From NCBI GenBank assembly GCA_000320605.2, contig KB445819.1, positions 186,001 through 250,000 of the forward strand: a stretch of DNA of 64,000 bases, read 5' to 3'. Within the stretch, counting starts at the first letter, position 1, and every line of letters begins with the position of its first letter. Shown here piece by piece: positions 35,311 through 46,500 of the stretch. The translations under genes and the position numbers were made by a program. The notes beneath the pieces were generated by a model that was not told the DNA's origin, did not search any database, and saw nothing but the letters and a program-made list of their open reading frames with translations. The stretch comes from Gelatoporia subvermispora B. Lineage: Eukaryota; Basidiomycota; Agaricomycetes; Polyporales; Gelatoporiaceae.

Positions 35311-37205
35311 ATGGGAGACATTGGACAAAACATTGCGGGCGAGATCGCACTTCTCCTCCAGTCCATGTAAGCATCGCAGTCCAGGCCCCCTCCGCTCGTC
35401 TCTGTTTCATCCGCCCAGCTAACCCTCCCCTGCCCGATAGCCAGAAACAAGATGCATACACGATGGCGGCATCCAGTGCGTCTTTTCCGACTTCGCGTAC
35501 AGTCCGCCTCGGCTGCTCACACTGCGCATGCAGCGATGGTGGTTTACGATTACATCATGACGTTCGGGCAAGAAGTGCAGTCTATTTGGGGGCGCCCTCT
35601 CACCAGTGTCACGCTCCTGTTCTACCTGAACCGCTGGCTGATCTTCATATGGGCGATATACACCCCGCTGGGGCTGTTTGTCCCAAACACGACATTACCA
35701 GTACGTCGCTCTTCTATTCTCATCCCGTGCAGATCACTGACTTTAATTAACCGCGTGCTTTGCATAGGTGTGCGTTAATCCTCACCTGTGTGTCAAGTGG
35801 ACGGCATCTCATTCACAGCATGCGTAGATGCATGGGACTAGATTATTCGCAATCGGTATTGTCAATAGCACTTGTTATTGTATGGGGAGGTACGCTCTGT
35901 CTTCGTTTTGTCGCTATTTCTGTTTCTCCTTCTCATTCACGCACCATTGCCCGAATAGTGTTCTCCACTATTCGAGTATTCGCTATCAGCGGCGGAAACT
36001 GGGCACTCTCCTCCATGGTCTGTGCACTGAGTCTCGTGCCCGTGGCAACGAACATCGTGAGTACCCGATACACGTACTTGGTGTTCTTGCCGGTGACACC
36101 GTGCACCCATTTCTACGTTCTAGTACATCCACTTCGCCATCAGTTGGTTCGAAATCAGCACGGTACCGTTCTTTGGCACTATCTGCGTCACGGGCTACAC
36201 TTTCTCCGAGAATGCAGAGATTGGGTGCGTATAGGGCTGCTTTGTTTCTTATATCTGCTGTTTGCTCACACAGCCCGATCGTAGATGTATGTTATACAAC
36301 CCCACGAGAGCATGCGTGAGAACTGATGAGACCCAGTCCTCCTCGGGACACGGATATGCGCCATCCTGGCGGACATCCTCATCCTGGGGATCACCTGGCG
36401 CCGGACGTTCAGACTCAAGTGCGAGGCGCTCCGACGGAACGTGGAGGCGCCTCTTGCGACGATGCTCCTGAAAGACGGTACGCTCTAGATGTCTTCCCGC
36501 AAATGGACGGTACTGATCGTGCAGTGGATCGCTGCCAGGGACGGTGTACTTCCTGTAAGCGACGGTTCTTGCCCTGGCCGTTCGGTCGGGCTAATTCTAA
36601 GTCATCCAGGGGCCTGCTGGCACTCAACGCGGTCCAGATCGCAGGTTGGATAACGAATGTGCGTCTGGCCCGATCTCTCACTCTCAGCAGCACTCAGCAG
36701 CACCAAGCTCACGCTGCCCCCAGGACTTCACCACCGTCGCGCAGTATTTTACGACCCCGTGCGTCCTCCTTTTCTCCTTCTGTACAAAGCCACGCATCGA
36801 CCCGCCGGCCCCTCTCCCCCGAGCAGGCTCACCTCGATCATCACCTCGCACTTCCTCATGGACCTGCGCAGCCTCTCGTCCGCGCCGCCCGCAAACGCGG
36901 TCGGCCTCTCTGCCGGCTCAGGCACGGTCTCGCAGGCGTCGACGATGCGCTTCGCGTCGTTCGTCGGGAACATGGGCGGGGCGTTGCACGGGGAGCGCGA
37001 GCCTGGCGAGAGGTCGGACGGGGCGACGATGGGCGTGGGGGGCACGGAGCAGGAGCGGGCGTGCTGGGCGGACGCGGACGTGCGAGCGAGTGGGAGTGGG
37101 AGCGAGGTGGAGAGTACTGACGGAGTGAGACATGGCGGGCTGTCACAGGCGGGATCGGCGCGCGTGGGGGGCAGCGAGAGTGCGGTGTGTTGCTCAGACC
37201 TGTAA
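35311..37205 (+). CDS. DUF6533 seven-helix-like membrane protein, copy A
   Basis: Uncharacterised basidiomycete integral membrane family. The start is MGDIGQNIAGEIALLLQS, then a small exon TMAAS. The signature exon reads YDYIMTFGQEVQSIWGRPL, then SVTLLFYLNRWLIFIWAI. Next come FSTIRVFAISGGNWALSSM (about 35.97 kb), ADILILGITWRRTFRL and APLATMLLKDG (36.35-36.48 kb), LLALNAVQIAGWITN (36.61 kb), FTTVAQYF and LTSIITSHFLMDLRSL. The cytosolic tail has MRFASFVGNMGGAL and ends CCSDL at TGA/TAA 37203-37205. About ten exons are joined by 45-110 nt introns; a few mid-gene junctions near 35.8-36.3 kb are not fixed. Copies D and E share the same exon order. Confidence 0.8.
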
Positions 37206-37488
37206 TGAGGTCTGACGCATGGTGTATGTCAGATTTTCAGTATCGAAAACACGCTGAGCGGCGGGCTCACAGACTGATAAGAGAGCGGATGATACATGAT
37301 CCGATGCTATACTGTACCAGCCCTTTAACGCATGGAACGTCGAAACCGCTGAGTACTGTACTGCAGTCTTAGCTGCAAGAATTGCGCAAGTACACCGCCG
37401 AGGAATTTTCTCATTCACTCTTTGCTAAAACATGCACTTCCTAAGTGTCTCCAATGCAAGATTGGAATTGTTCTGCAATCCTGAACGA

Positions 37489-37937
37489 CTATCGAACAGT
37501 GTCGTAAATTGTAGGGAGCTCAACTACGAGTTGAGGAGCGACGGCTGGAGTGGCAGTCATCTGAAAGTCCCTCCTGCCCAATTTCCTCTTCAAGGATAAT
37601 AAATCGAAGTCGGATATCGGCGACGGTGAAATAGAGCGGTCTGCACCTGGTTCGGATGAGCCCGTGGAATGTTCGTGATTTTTCCGACTGACAGCCCGTG
37701 GAGGCTTGCTTGTGTGCTCGGTTCTCGTGCTCCCGAATTGAGGATGACCTGGGTGGGAGCTCCGTTCCTTACAATTGTGCAGTCCTAGGTAATGTGATGA
37801 GCGCACCATCGTACCAGACCTTTGGTGGCAGGTCGATGGAAATTCGAGATGTGTGATCCTAGTTTATGCTTGCCGGATTGTTCTCCATCCCGGTATGTAT
37901 ACTCGCACCCCTCGCGCGCGTGCGGGAAACGAGCCAT
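37489..37937 (-). pseudogene. Zinc-finger family copy 3, truncated
   Basis: Starts MARFPHAREGCEYTYRD, then KLGSHISNFHRP. The first Cys of module 1 is Phe, and an extra A after ATK (AAAG versus AAG in copy 2) shifts the frame. Module 2 is largely missing. The linker start is recognisable: PISDFDLLSLKRKLGRRDFQ against PVSDFALSPLDRRSGRRELQ in copy 2. Homology stops near 37490, with about two thirds of the gene absent. The leader upstream of the ATG closely matches copy 2. Confidence 0.82.
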
Positions 37938-38214
37938 ACGTTTGCTGAGGCCAGACACTTCCTGCTACAAGCTTTATTCAAAATTCCGGAGCTCTGGAAC
38001 CCTGTCTGTATGCGTCATCACATATAATTACGGTGTAGAACGTTCAACGCGCTGCTTGGGAGGATGGTTTGCATCCAACGGCGACCAGCAGTGCAACACG
38101 AATAAATGCTCGAAAGTGGCGTTTTCGTTTGCACGAAGAGGAGGTAACGTGATCATGTCTTGCGTCCTTCTAGCACCGCCTTAGCGTTCGACAAAACCTT
38201 CGTATCGTGTAGAA

Positions 38215-38385
38215 TTTCAACCGTAGCTCGTTAGCAACCTCACGATTGTGCCCACAAACGGGCACCTTGCCGATTCGCTGGGGAGCTCGAGCCCCACATT
38301 GCTCAAGACATTCTCGATGGAGGACCAACACTGGTGCACGCGCTGGCTTCGCTAGAGCGCCTCTGGTTCTTGTGCAGGGCGTCAA
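38215..38385 (+). pseudogene. F-box-like remnant, divergent from zinc-finger copy 3
   Basis: The frame at 38274-38380 reads FAGELEPHIAQDILDGGPTL, then VHALASLERL. It matches LEELELHIAQSILDTYPTLA of the 23.5-24.95 kb gene and ELEPYIVQSILDKRPPLVHA of the 33 kb remnant. Upstream LVSNLTIV may correspond to LVTRLTAV. No N-terminal F-box part remains. It again faces away from the start of a zinc-finger-family copy. Confidence 0.72.
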
Positions 38386-39249
38386 CTCAGAGAGGGAGCA
38401 GCTAGAATTATCGCACGGATACCGCCAGCACTTGCACAGCTGCAGCTAGGCTCTAAAGATGCCATTCGACGATTATTTACAAATCAGAGGCATATCGCGG
38501 TGGAATGAGCTTCAAGGTCGCTGCTGGAGCAGTCGAAATGGGTGGTTAGTGAGCGGGTGGGGAATGGAGGTGTTTTCACGGAGCGGGAATGTTCCTGAGG
38601 ACCGTAGGCACCATACGATACTACGTCCAGACTCGTCGTCCCTTGTGCTTTTCGGGGCCCCAACAGTGGACACCGGCGCCGCACACATCTGCGTCGAAGC
38701 TCGTATTTATAAGATTTACAGTAGACTAGAAGCCGGGACCCTGGCACAAGCAGAACTACACAGTGAAATTCAGAAAAAGACCCCGATGGACGCTTTCGGA
38801 ACCACCCGTCGCAAGCGCCACCTCCGCACGGATCAGCTAGCTAGACTGACCATGGACCGATCTTCAAGTCTTTAGCATTCGCGGTAACCCTCTACGTAAC
38901 GTCCCGCCCGGTCTTACATTAAATAATGCTGCGCGTATCGCACGTCGCCACTATGCACTGCTATATCCAGGGGGCCCCACCATACAACGACCATCTCGCG
39001 AGCCCTCGCGTCGTTATTAGCAAACACGGGGTGGGGCGGGTCCTCGAAGATGTTTTGGAAACCGATATCGATCGCAGTGTGTAAATTAGTACCTTCTCGG
39101 ATGTGACCTCGGAGATAGAACGAACGCGTAGAGCACGCCCGCCCGATCTGTCAGACTGTATATGTGGCTTCTGGAACACCGTCTTGCCGTAGAACGCTGT
39201 ACGAATCTCCCCCGCTTCTATACCTTTCCTAGCGATCGATCGCGGACGC
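38386..39249. other. Unassigned sequence
   Basis: A 138-codon plus-strand frame begins at 38459 (MPFDDYLQIRG), but I recognise nothing in it and it overlaps likely F-box debris. No RNA gene or repeat is visible. Confidence 0.3.
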
Positions 39250-41624
39250 TCAGTGGGCTATGCGGATCTCGAAGCCCTGCCCGGGGACGCAGCGCTCGTG
39301 CGAGGGCGGGATGCGCCTGCAGCTGAGGACGACGACGCCCCCGCACGCCGCGAGCCAGTCCGGGCGCTGCCGGCGCGTGCCGCACGCGCAGAGATAGCGG
39401 TCGACGACGTGGCCGGGGTTCTGGCCCACGGAATGGTGCTGGCCGATCCTGCGGGGCGTGGGCGTCAGTAAACCGGGGCAGGGGCGAAGAGCACCGCGGT
39501 GCGCGGGGACGACGGGAGGGAGCACTCACGGGACGCCGGCGTCCTGGACGAGACGCCACAGAGAGCCCGTCGCGGGCTCGCCGTCCGGGGCGGCCTCTGC
39601 GAACGCACCGTGGAAGTCGAGCGGCTCGCCGAGCGCCGCGTGTTGGCAGACTGCCGATGCGAGGGCGTCGACGAACTCGCTTCGCATCTGGAACTCGTGC
39701 ACGCCGCGCGATCGGCCAAGCGGACGTGTTCTCGGCTGCCCCATCGCAGGGTCGGTCCTCCGGAGAACGACCGCCGATGCGTCGGGCAGACGGGCGGGGC
39801 CGGCGCTGCTTGCGGGGCTGTTGCATGCCGTGCACGACAGATATTGCTGCTTCTCGTCCGGGGTCAGCGCCGCGCGGCATCTGGGGCAGATCTTGATGGT
39901 GGTGGTTGTGCTGCTCCGCGCGGCCCTGACGTAGTCGATCCACGGCGTGAGCGTGAACGGGCTGCCCTGCCAGCTGCGCTGCTCCCACGCAATAGACTGC
40001 AGCGGCGCGGGGCCGGACGCGCCCTCGGCTTCGCTCAAAGTCCCGTCGGGGTCGCTGCAGGAACGCTTCCTTTTTGGGGCTGAAACGATCGGATCGAAGA
40101 CGTCGGGCGGCGCGGGGGGAGGCAAGAAGGAAGACGTCGTGTCGCGGAGTTGGGCGATGGGCAGCAGGGGGATGCGGTCCTCGAGATCGATGTCCAGGGA
40201 CACGAACGACGCCGCATACGAGCGCGGGGCTGGGCACAGCGCGCGCAGTCTAATGCTCTCGCCACTCGAAGGCGGCGTCGGGAGCGGCTGCCCGGCGCGT
40301 CCGAGCGCGATCTCGCGGGGGGCGAACGGAGAGGGCTCGGCGGACGTCTTCTCGAAGGCGGCGCCGCGGCCGGCGGTGACGGGCGCCGCCGCGTCGGGCC
40401 CCGGTGCCTTTGGGGACTTGCGCTTCGCTCTCCTTGCGCTGGTGGCTGGAGTCATGCGTGCGGTAGGCAGAGTCAGCCCCAGACGTGGTTTGGCCGCGGC
40501 ATCGCCCGACCTTGCCTTCTTCGCGCGTATCGCAGGATCATGGTAGGACACCAGCTCAGACGTTCTCGCTGCTGTGAGAGAAAAAGCCGCGGCTGTACGC
40601 TCTAGAGGCGGCTTTGCCATGACGTCGCCGCTCTTTTTCAGTGGTACCGCAGGAACGGCCTCCGGTGACTTCCGCTTAGGTCTTTTCACTTCGACGGCAG
40701 AAGAGGCGGCGGTTGGATGCGTACGCTCCGGACGCGCCTTTGCCACGCCGCTGCCGTCGCTCAACGCGGCTTCCTTCGTATGCATCGCAGAACCGTGGTC
40801 CGGCGACTCTAGCTCAGTCCTTTTCACTTCGATGGCGGCCGGAGTCGTACGCCCCGGACGTGTAGCGTTGCCGGCTTCCTTCGCATGTATCGCACTCTCC
40901 TGGTCCGGGGATTCCAACTCAACGCTATTCGCTGACGTGGTAGAAGAGGCATTCGTACGCCCCACGCGCGTCTTGGCCACGCCGTTGCTCCTGCCTGGCG
41001 GCGTCAGGCTCACGAGCGTGAGCGGCACACCTTCTATGGGCGCAGACACACGGGCCGCACGACCGCTCTTCCGCGGCAGGCTCAGCGGCGTCGCCCGGCT
41101 CCGCGAGACAGACGCTCCCCGCGACGGGCCCGCTGCACGCCCCGCGATCGGCGCAGGCCCTGCAGGCGTGCCCCGTGCTGCCCGCGCCGGCCCCCTCGGC
41201 GGCGTCGGCGTGAACTCTGAGATCGACTCCGCGGGCGGGGACGCAGATGCCGACGCCGATGCCGACGCCGACGCAGACGCTGAAGCGGCCTTGGCGCCGT
41301 CGTCCTCCGCGGCGTGCTGGTGCGCCTTGTGCGCGTGCGCGCGCACCGCGCCCGCGTCGCCGTGCCGGAACGCCCCGCACGGGCACGCGAACTCGCCCGA
41401 CGCCGCGTCGCGCGTGAGCGTGCGCGTGCGGCCTGTCCGCGCGAGGTCAGTTCGCACTTGCGTAGGGCTAGGGGGGGCGCACCGGAGTAGAGGATCTTGG
41501 TGCTGGGCCGGTGCCGCCGCGAGATGTGCGACCCGACGTTGTGCTTCGCCCGCGCGTCGTGCGCGCGGTACGTGTACGCGCACCCCTCGTGCGCGTACGG
41601 GCACCGCGCGAGGTCCGTCGTCAT
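39250..41624 (-). CDS. Novel multi-zinc-finger protein, copy 4, intact
   Basis: CDS complement(39250..39448, 39530..41432, 41483..41624), 747 residues. The start is MTTDLARCPYAHEGCAYTYR, then KHNVGSHISRRHRP (module 1). A phase-1 intron follows YSG, exactly as in copy 2. Module 2 reads FACPCG, then HAHKAH, with the same CxC-x13-H-x4-H spacing. A Ser-Ala repeat follows (about 41228-41285), then a long Ser/Pro/Lys linker with SPEA/SPDQE-type repeats. Module 3 is ICPRCRAALTPDEKQQYLSC, then TAC. The phase-2 last intron also matches copy 2. Module 4 has DRYLCACGTRR and ACGGVVVLSC. GC content is much higher than in copy 2. A long antisense frame (40574-41767) is a shadow. The product could be a nuclear regulator; that is inference only. 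Confidence 0.82.
41228..41285 (-). repeat. Ser-Ala dipeptide-coding microsatellite
   Basis: An imperfect GCATCG/GCGTCG-type hexamer array inside copy 4 encodes about nine Ser-Ala pairs just after module 2. It is absent from copy 2 at this position and is probably a slippage expansion. Confidence 0.7.
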
Positions 41625-42539
41625 GGCGTGTCGGCTGCTCGTGCGGGGTCAGAGGGGCGCGTCCTCGGTATGGTGTGTGCTGTGCGGGGCGTGCACGATG
41701 GGATCGTCGACGGTGCCGGCGAGGCCCTGCGTGGCGAGATCTAGAGCGGACGCGGGCGTGGAGCTGAGGATGCAGCGAATGCGTGCGAGGGACATGGCGG
41801 TGTCGTGAGAGGCGCCTGCGCGCGGGGCTCGCGCGCGTCAAGTGCGCGGACACGGTAACGTGACCCCGCGCGCGTCGGTGGCAGAAACGCCCTCGCCGCG
41901 CGCGTCGCGCGACGCATCTGTCCCGCGACCGAGCGGTCCATAGGAGCCATGTTGATATGGCTGCATTGCTATGCGAACGATACGGGGGTGCTTCGGCTGC
42001 TACATGGGGCAACGAGACTAGCGTGATCTGGGCCCGGGGACCATGCACTATCTGCTATGTACCGGACACGCTAATGGTGCACATCGAAGGGTGACATCTA
42101 GGACTGTAAGGAGAGCAAAAGGTCTCGATAGTCACGGACCCGAGGAGGGAGCGACGGCCCGACGAACTCTATGACATAATGAGATCGACATTGTGTGATT
42201 CACGCGTAGTTCAGATCTCCGGCGCCGAGTGCCTTGGGTGCAAGGTGCAGCAAATGCTTTGAGAGCGTGCTATGATCAAGTCACCGGCCCGAATCCCCGC
42301 GCGTCGTGAGTGAGGTGTGCGAGCTTTCCTTCTACAGCCCGTTGAAGGGCACCTCCAGAACCCGGGAAGAGCTTCCGGTCTGCAGCGGCCATGCCGTTGC
42401 CTGTGGACGGTACTGCACAGCACCGATGCTGCCCTCACTCTCGGATGTGTTGTCTCCGCATAGTCGGCGTGAGAGCCTACGAATCACGGGGCACGCAACC
42501 TTGCACCGGAGGGCCCCGAAACCGGGTTGGCGGTACCGA

Positions 42540-43265
42540 CTACTGGTTCCGACTCGCAGTCTCGGGTTGCGGGTCTGCGGCAGGGGGTGAGGAGACTAGC
42601 TGTGGCAAGGCGGGGCTGGCGAGGACTGGGGAGATGCCGTGCGCCTTCTGACGCGGTCCCCGTGGGGCGCGCTCAGGAGCGGACATGATTTGATGTCTAG
42701 TCCAGCCTAGGCGCTGAACGTGAACGGTGAGGCTTGCCGCCATCCTAGTATAGGGACGGAGATGGACGGTCAGCTCGGCGTACGCGCCCAGGGGAGACGG
42801 AGGTAGCGGTGCTCCAGGCCGAGACGAGAGCGCACAGCGGCGTGCCATCACTTTGTCTTGGGGAGCGTCCGCTAGCGCGCCCGAGATGAAGTGAGCCAGA
42901 CTAGGCGTCCGGGATTTTCGCTCATTCCGATGGCTGCTCAGAAAGGCGAGCAAGGTACATCCCCGGTAATAGTCTACACTCAGACCAGTTGCGGCAGCGC
43001 TTCCGCTCGCAGCCCATATCATCTCTGGTCGCCACCACAGCCCGTGTTTTCTCTCGTCTTCACATTGGCTGTGCCCGTGATGGTAGAGCACACAACCTAC
43101 AAAGGGGGGCGTAAGACATGCGGACTTCCTTCTCGAACGGAGATACTGAACAAAAGCTGCATCGGCGTCGGGGTACGGGTTCTTGATCTGCACGGGACGT
43201 TGCGCGCCAGGATCACGAAACAGCTCCCGAGCTATCTTCAGACCCTTTCCGTGTTCCCTCGACAC
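42540..43265 (-). CDS. Hypothetical protein, weak
   Basis: An open frame of 241 codons begins MSREHGKGLKIARELFRDPG and ends ADPQPETASRNQ. I recognise no domain. The GC-rich context makes long chance frames likely, and an antisense frame of 160 codons covers part of it. The N-terminal third has a protein-like composition; the rest is Pro/Arg/Ser-rich. A plus-strand 40-codon run at 43340-43458 (RIPEQLRANLAELLRSDKAR) competes as a possible terminal exon of an unknown gene. Confidence 0.25.
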   Translation of the reverse strand: MSREHGKGLKIARELFRDPGAQRPVQIKNPYPDADAAFVQYLRSRRKSACLTPPFVGCVLYHHGHSQCEDERKHGLWWRPEMIWAASGSAAATGLSVDYYRGCTLLAFLSSHRNERKSRTPSLAHFISGALADAPQDKVMARRCALSSRPGAPLPPSPLGAYAELTVHLRPYTRMAASLTVHVQRLGWTRHQIMSAPERAPRGPRQKAHGISPVLASPALPQLVSSPPAADPQPETASRNQ

Positions 43266-44071
43266 ATCAGGCGCAACGTCATATGTCTAACCACAGAAGC
43301 GTACATCAAACATAATATCATCGAAAAAGAGACACGCCCACCTTACGGACAAGCTGGATGGCCGGATCCCTGAGCAGCTTAGGGCGAACCTCGCAGAACT
43401 TCTGCGAAGCGATAAAGCGCGGATCCGGGCTTCTATCTTGTCTTCACTGGCACCTTAGTGTTGCATGACGACTTGAGTAACCATGGCGACAGGCCACAGG
43501 GGCGACGCCGACCTTGCCACTTGGAGCGGCAACCGTTGATTGTACTGGTGTAGGATGGTGAGTCCAGTGAACCCGGGCCGCGGGACGCAGAAACTCAGTT
43601 CGACGTCGGTGAGTTTCTGAGAGAGACAGGATCTTAGGATAGTTCGGGTCGCGCCGTCCTGAGACTTCTGAGGGCCCACTTTCGAGCTTGGGCACGGCCA
43701 CGTGCCAGATATTCTGGACAGCGCGGCGTCGCAATCGGTAGGATCAACTTGGCGCTGAAGTTCAAGTGCGTTGAGAATTGCATGAATACCACGCGTGACA
43801 CGTCCAAGGTATGCATTCATGCGCTGCTCTGATCCTCGATCTATCTGACTTGTGTGTTCACATATCCGAAAATTGGGCCAGGGAACCTGTTTGTGCCCTG
43901 GCAGCTCGTCGGATACTTCCGTCACAAGCTATACGAGTCATGTTGTGCGCCGTAGAGCTCTCTGCGGCAATCGTGAGGTATCTCGACCTTGTATAAACGC
44001 CCTAGTTTTCAACTACAGCAGTACAATAGACAAGACAGCCCTGAGAACCGTTTCTCCACTTCGACATCCTC

Positions 44072-45362
44072 TTGACTATCATGGAATTTCTGTCGAGAAA
44101 TGTTCTGTCCAGGACGATGCAGACGTGCCGTGCGTTGTACCATGCTGGAATGAGGCTGCTCGGCCCTCTTCACGGAGGTCAGGAGGCTGTCCGCCAAATG
44201 CACTCATTCTGCTGCTTCATGCTGAGAGACGCACCCCACCGCTTCAAATACTTACGCCAGCTATCTCTTGATATTGAATACGCCGGGCACCCTGGCTCAC
44301 GCACCGAGGGTCTAGTGGTCGAGCTCCTGTCTCACTGCCACCACGTGGAGGAGCTGACTTTCTGTGCGCAAGATGTTCATCGCGGAGGCCGCGTCGCCGT
44401 CATGCGTGCAATTGCATCCCTAGGAAGCGTCAAATCTATCATCTGCCTTTCCTTATCGGGGCCCGGAGCAGTCGAGGCAATTGAGGACATCCAATCTCCT
44501 CTCGAAACCTTTTCGGCATACCTGGAATACCCGTCCCAGAACGTGGCAGAGATGTTCCGGTGGTTTGCGGGAACTTTGCGAGAGCTGAATGTCGCTCAGA
44601 TCATATTCAGACGGCTGTCTGTGCCATTTGCGCAGATGCGCGACTTAAGCCTTTCCTCCTGGGGCGAAACCGCAATCTGCACAAGTGATCTTATCTTCTC
44701 CTTCCCCAACGTCATATCGCTCGACCTAGGCATCACGGCCAACTACCGAAATTTGGGGTATGGTGAAGTGTGGCGCCGCATGTGTGCCACCAATCAGCTG
44801 ACGCGCAACGCTTGGCCGACGCTCAAGACCGTGAGCGGTAATTTACTGGTCCTGTACTCTCTCGCACTCGACTGCGACGTGTCACTGGTTCACACCGACC
44901 TCAGAGATTCAGAGGGTACCGAGTTATTCCCAGTGCTCATCACCGAGATCCGTCCCACAGAACTTGAGCTCTATATCTGCTTTGATGTATACTTATCTTT
45001 ACATCAAGTACTCGGTGTGTTCGCAAATGCAACGACGGTTGTCACGCTGAAATTGAATGTCTACCTGGGGCCGGTCTTTTTGGGACCGGGCGTGAGGGCC
45101 ACTGGGTCATACGCCGTGGTGAGTGGGACTGGCCTATGCGCACACCACGAAGCAATGCTCTGACATGTTTTAGAACAAGCTATGCAAGATGCTTGAACCT
45201 CTATGTGCTCAGCACATCGAGTTTGACCTTCAATGGTCCCCGGGAACCTCGGATTTTGACGATACTTCAATACACTCGACTGCGGCACATTATCACGGCG
45301 CCTCTTCCGGCTTATTTCATCCCTACAGCGCATCAGGCTGTCGTTGGGGGAGAATCGCGTGA
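44072..45362 (+). CDS. F-box-like/LRR protein
   Basis: Two exons, 44072-45118 and 45174-45362, join in phase (intron GTGAGT to TTTTAG, 55 nt) for 411 residues. The N-terminus MEFLSRNVLSRTMQTCRAL is a partial F-box-like helix. The body has Leu-rich repeats and motifs typical of Agaricomycete F-box relatives (YLRQLSLDIEYAG, then FAGTLRELNVAQIIF, then FPNVISLDLGI). The real start may be upstream in an exon I could not identify, since the first F-box helix is missing. It lies about 2.4 kb from zinc-finger copy 4, again divergent, which fits the module seen elsewhere, although similarity to the 23.5 kb gene is modest. Confidence 0.68.
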
Positions 45363-45641
45363 TGCAGAGGGAAAGGGACAGCTGCAGCGTGTAAGCTATA
45401 TTTACGTGCGTTCTTCACGACTATAACAGATAGGCAGATAGGGCCTGATACTTCCCTATACTATGTCTCAGAGGCGGCCAACCACTCCTGCAAATACATT
45501 CTATTTGCTTTCCCTTGGGGACAGTAATCAATTGGAAGGATAAGATGTGTAGAGTTTACTACCATATGTTATGTCTCACACGCACACGGGGTCCAATTCA
45601 TCTATCTATCATCCTTCGCCCGTTCTCTAGCGCTTCAGTGA

Positions 45642-46049
45642 TCACAGCTTTGTGAATTTCTGCTGCCCAGGACTCTCGTAGCTCATCATCCGGCACTTGA
45701 GTATTGTATGTACAAGAGGTGCTGCGATCACACTCATTTCGAGCAGCTGGAGGAAATATCCGAATGCGGTATGCAGCCATTCATGAGCGACCGCCGCACT
45801 GCGCCAAGCTTGGAGACCGTCGCGTACAAGTGAGCAGAATCGATTTCGTCTGCTCTTCTTCACAAGAGGGACAATAATGCCTTTCTTTTCGTTGCGAACA
45901 GTTATACTGGCTTGTAGGCTTGATATTCGAGCCATCATACTTTGAGCAGCACACTTCGCAACGAATGTCTTGTCGAGAATGACCGTCTTGCATTGCGCGC
46001 ACCTGATATCACTACCCGTCAACCTTTGATAGACCGTCTGTGATGGCAC
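45642..46049 (-). pseudogene. Possible diverged zinc-finger-family remnant
   Basis: A 135-codon frame has RCAQCKTVILDKTFVAKC, similar in spacing to RCNKCRAVLTTAYGSEGC of copy 1, but the second CxxC is CAAQ. An overlapping frame ends VPDDELRESWAAEIHKAV, then ALENGRR, which could match MLRDGTEYQTREAV of the family. The match is weak and split over frames, so this is a guess. The alternative is an unrelated short frame. Confidence 0.3.
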
Positions 46050-46097
46050 CAGCCGAGGCGCGTAGTTTTCCAGTGCTCAATCACATAACAAGCGTAG

Positions 46098-46500
46098 AAG
46101 CTTATTACACGTCCGAGCAGTATGCCGCCTACTCGCTGTCCCCCGCGCTTGCCGACCCTGCCTGTGACGACCCGCCCCGCCTCGTTTCGTTGGTACCAGC
46201 CATCTCGCTCCCGCTCCCACTCCGCCTGCATGTCGGCCTCCACCCAGAACGCCTTATGCGTCGAGCCCTCCGTCCCCATCGTCTCATCGTCCAAGCTCTC
46301 GTCTGGCTCACAAAATATATGTACTGTGCTGTGGAAACGGGCATGGTGTGTCGGCTATCCGAATGCCAAGTACTTGTATCGGGTTGCTCACGACGTTCGT
46401 CGCCGCAGGCACAAGAATTAGCGCGCCGACCGCGGAGGAGAGTACCCCGTTGCCACAACTGATGGCGAAGACACAGACACGGGTGGTTGAGGACGTATCC
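46098..46500 (-). pseudogene. DUF6533 gene remnant, copy B
   Basis: At 46.35-46.5 kb the minus strand reads STTRVCVFAISCGNGVLSSA, matching STIRVFAISGGNWALSSM of copy A, then APAATNV-like sequence before a GTGAGC donor. At 46.1-46.3 kb, DDETMGTEGSTHKAFWVEAD and AEWERERDG match the tail of copy A at DNA level (shared runs such as GTCACAGGC and GGGGGCAGCGAG-like sequence). The exons in between are missing and the frame is broken, so only two blocks survive. Confidence 0.62.

Noticed and set aside
36326..37128. Other long frames over the 3' half of DUF6533 copy A
   Set aside because: They cross splice sites of copy A, lack its membrane segments, and are Arg/Pro-rich.
39218..40237. 339-codon minus frame overlapping copy 4
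   Set aside because: Reads copy 4 exons in a shifted frame; Arg/Pro-rich with no homology to copy 2.
40574..41767. 397-codon plus-strand open frame
   Set aside because: Antisense to zinc-finger copy 4, in very GC-rich DNA. The minus strand has conserved domains, conserved introns and a homologue; this frame has none.
41625..42048. In-frame upstream extension of the copy 4 long exon to 42048
   Set aside because: Arg/His-rich chance reading through exon 1 and promoter. The paralogues place the start in another frame at MTTDLARCPY with an intron after YSG.
42540..43458. Strong gene call for either strand of this GC-rich block
   Set aside because: The two strands give competing frames without recognisable domains or consistent exon chains; kept only as a weak entry.
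23538..45362. Secondary-metabolite gene cluster around the P450 and oxidoreductase
   Set aside because: No backbone synthase (PKS, NRPS or terpene synthase) is present; the P450 and MDR genes are 25 kb apart among duplicated families.
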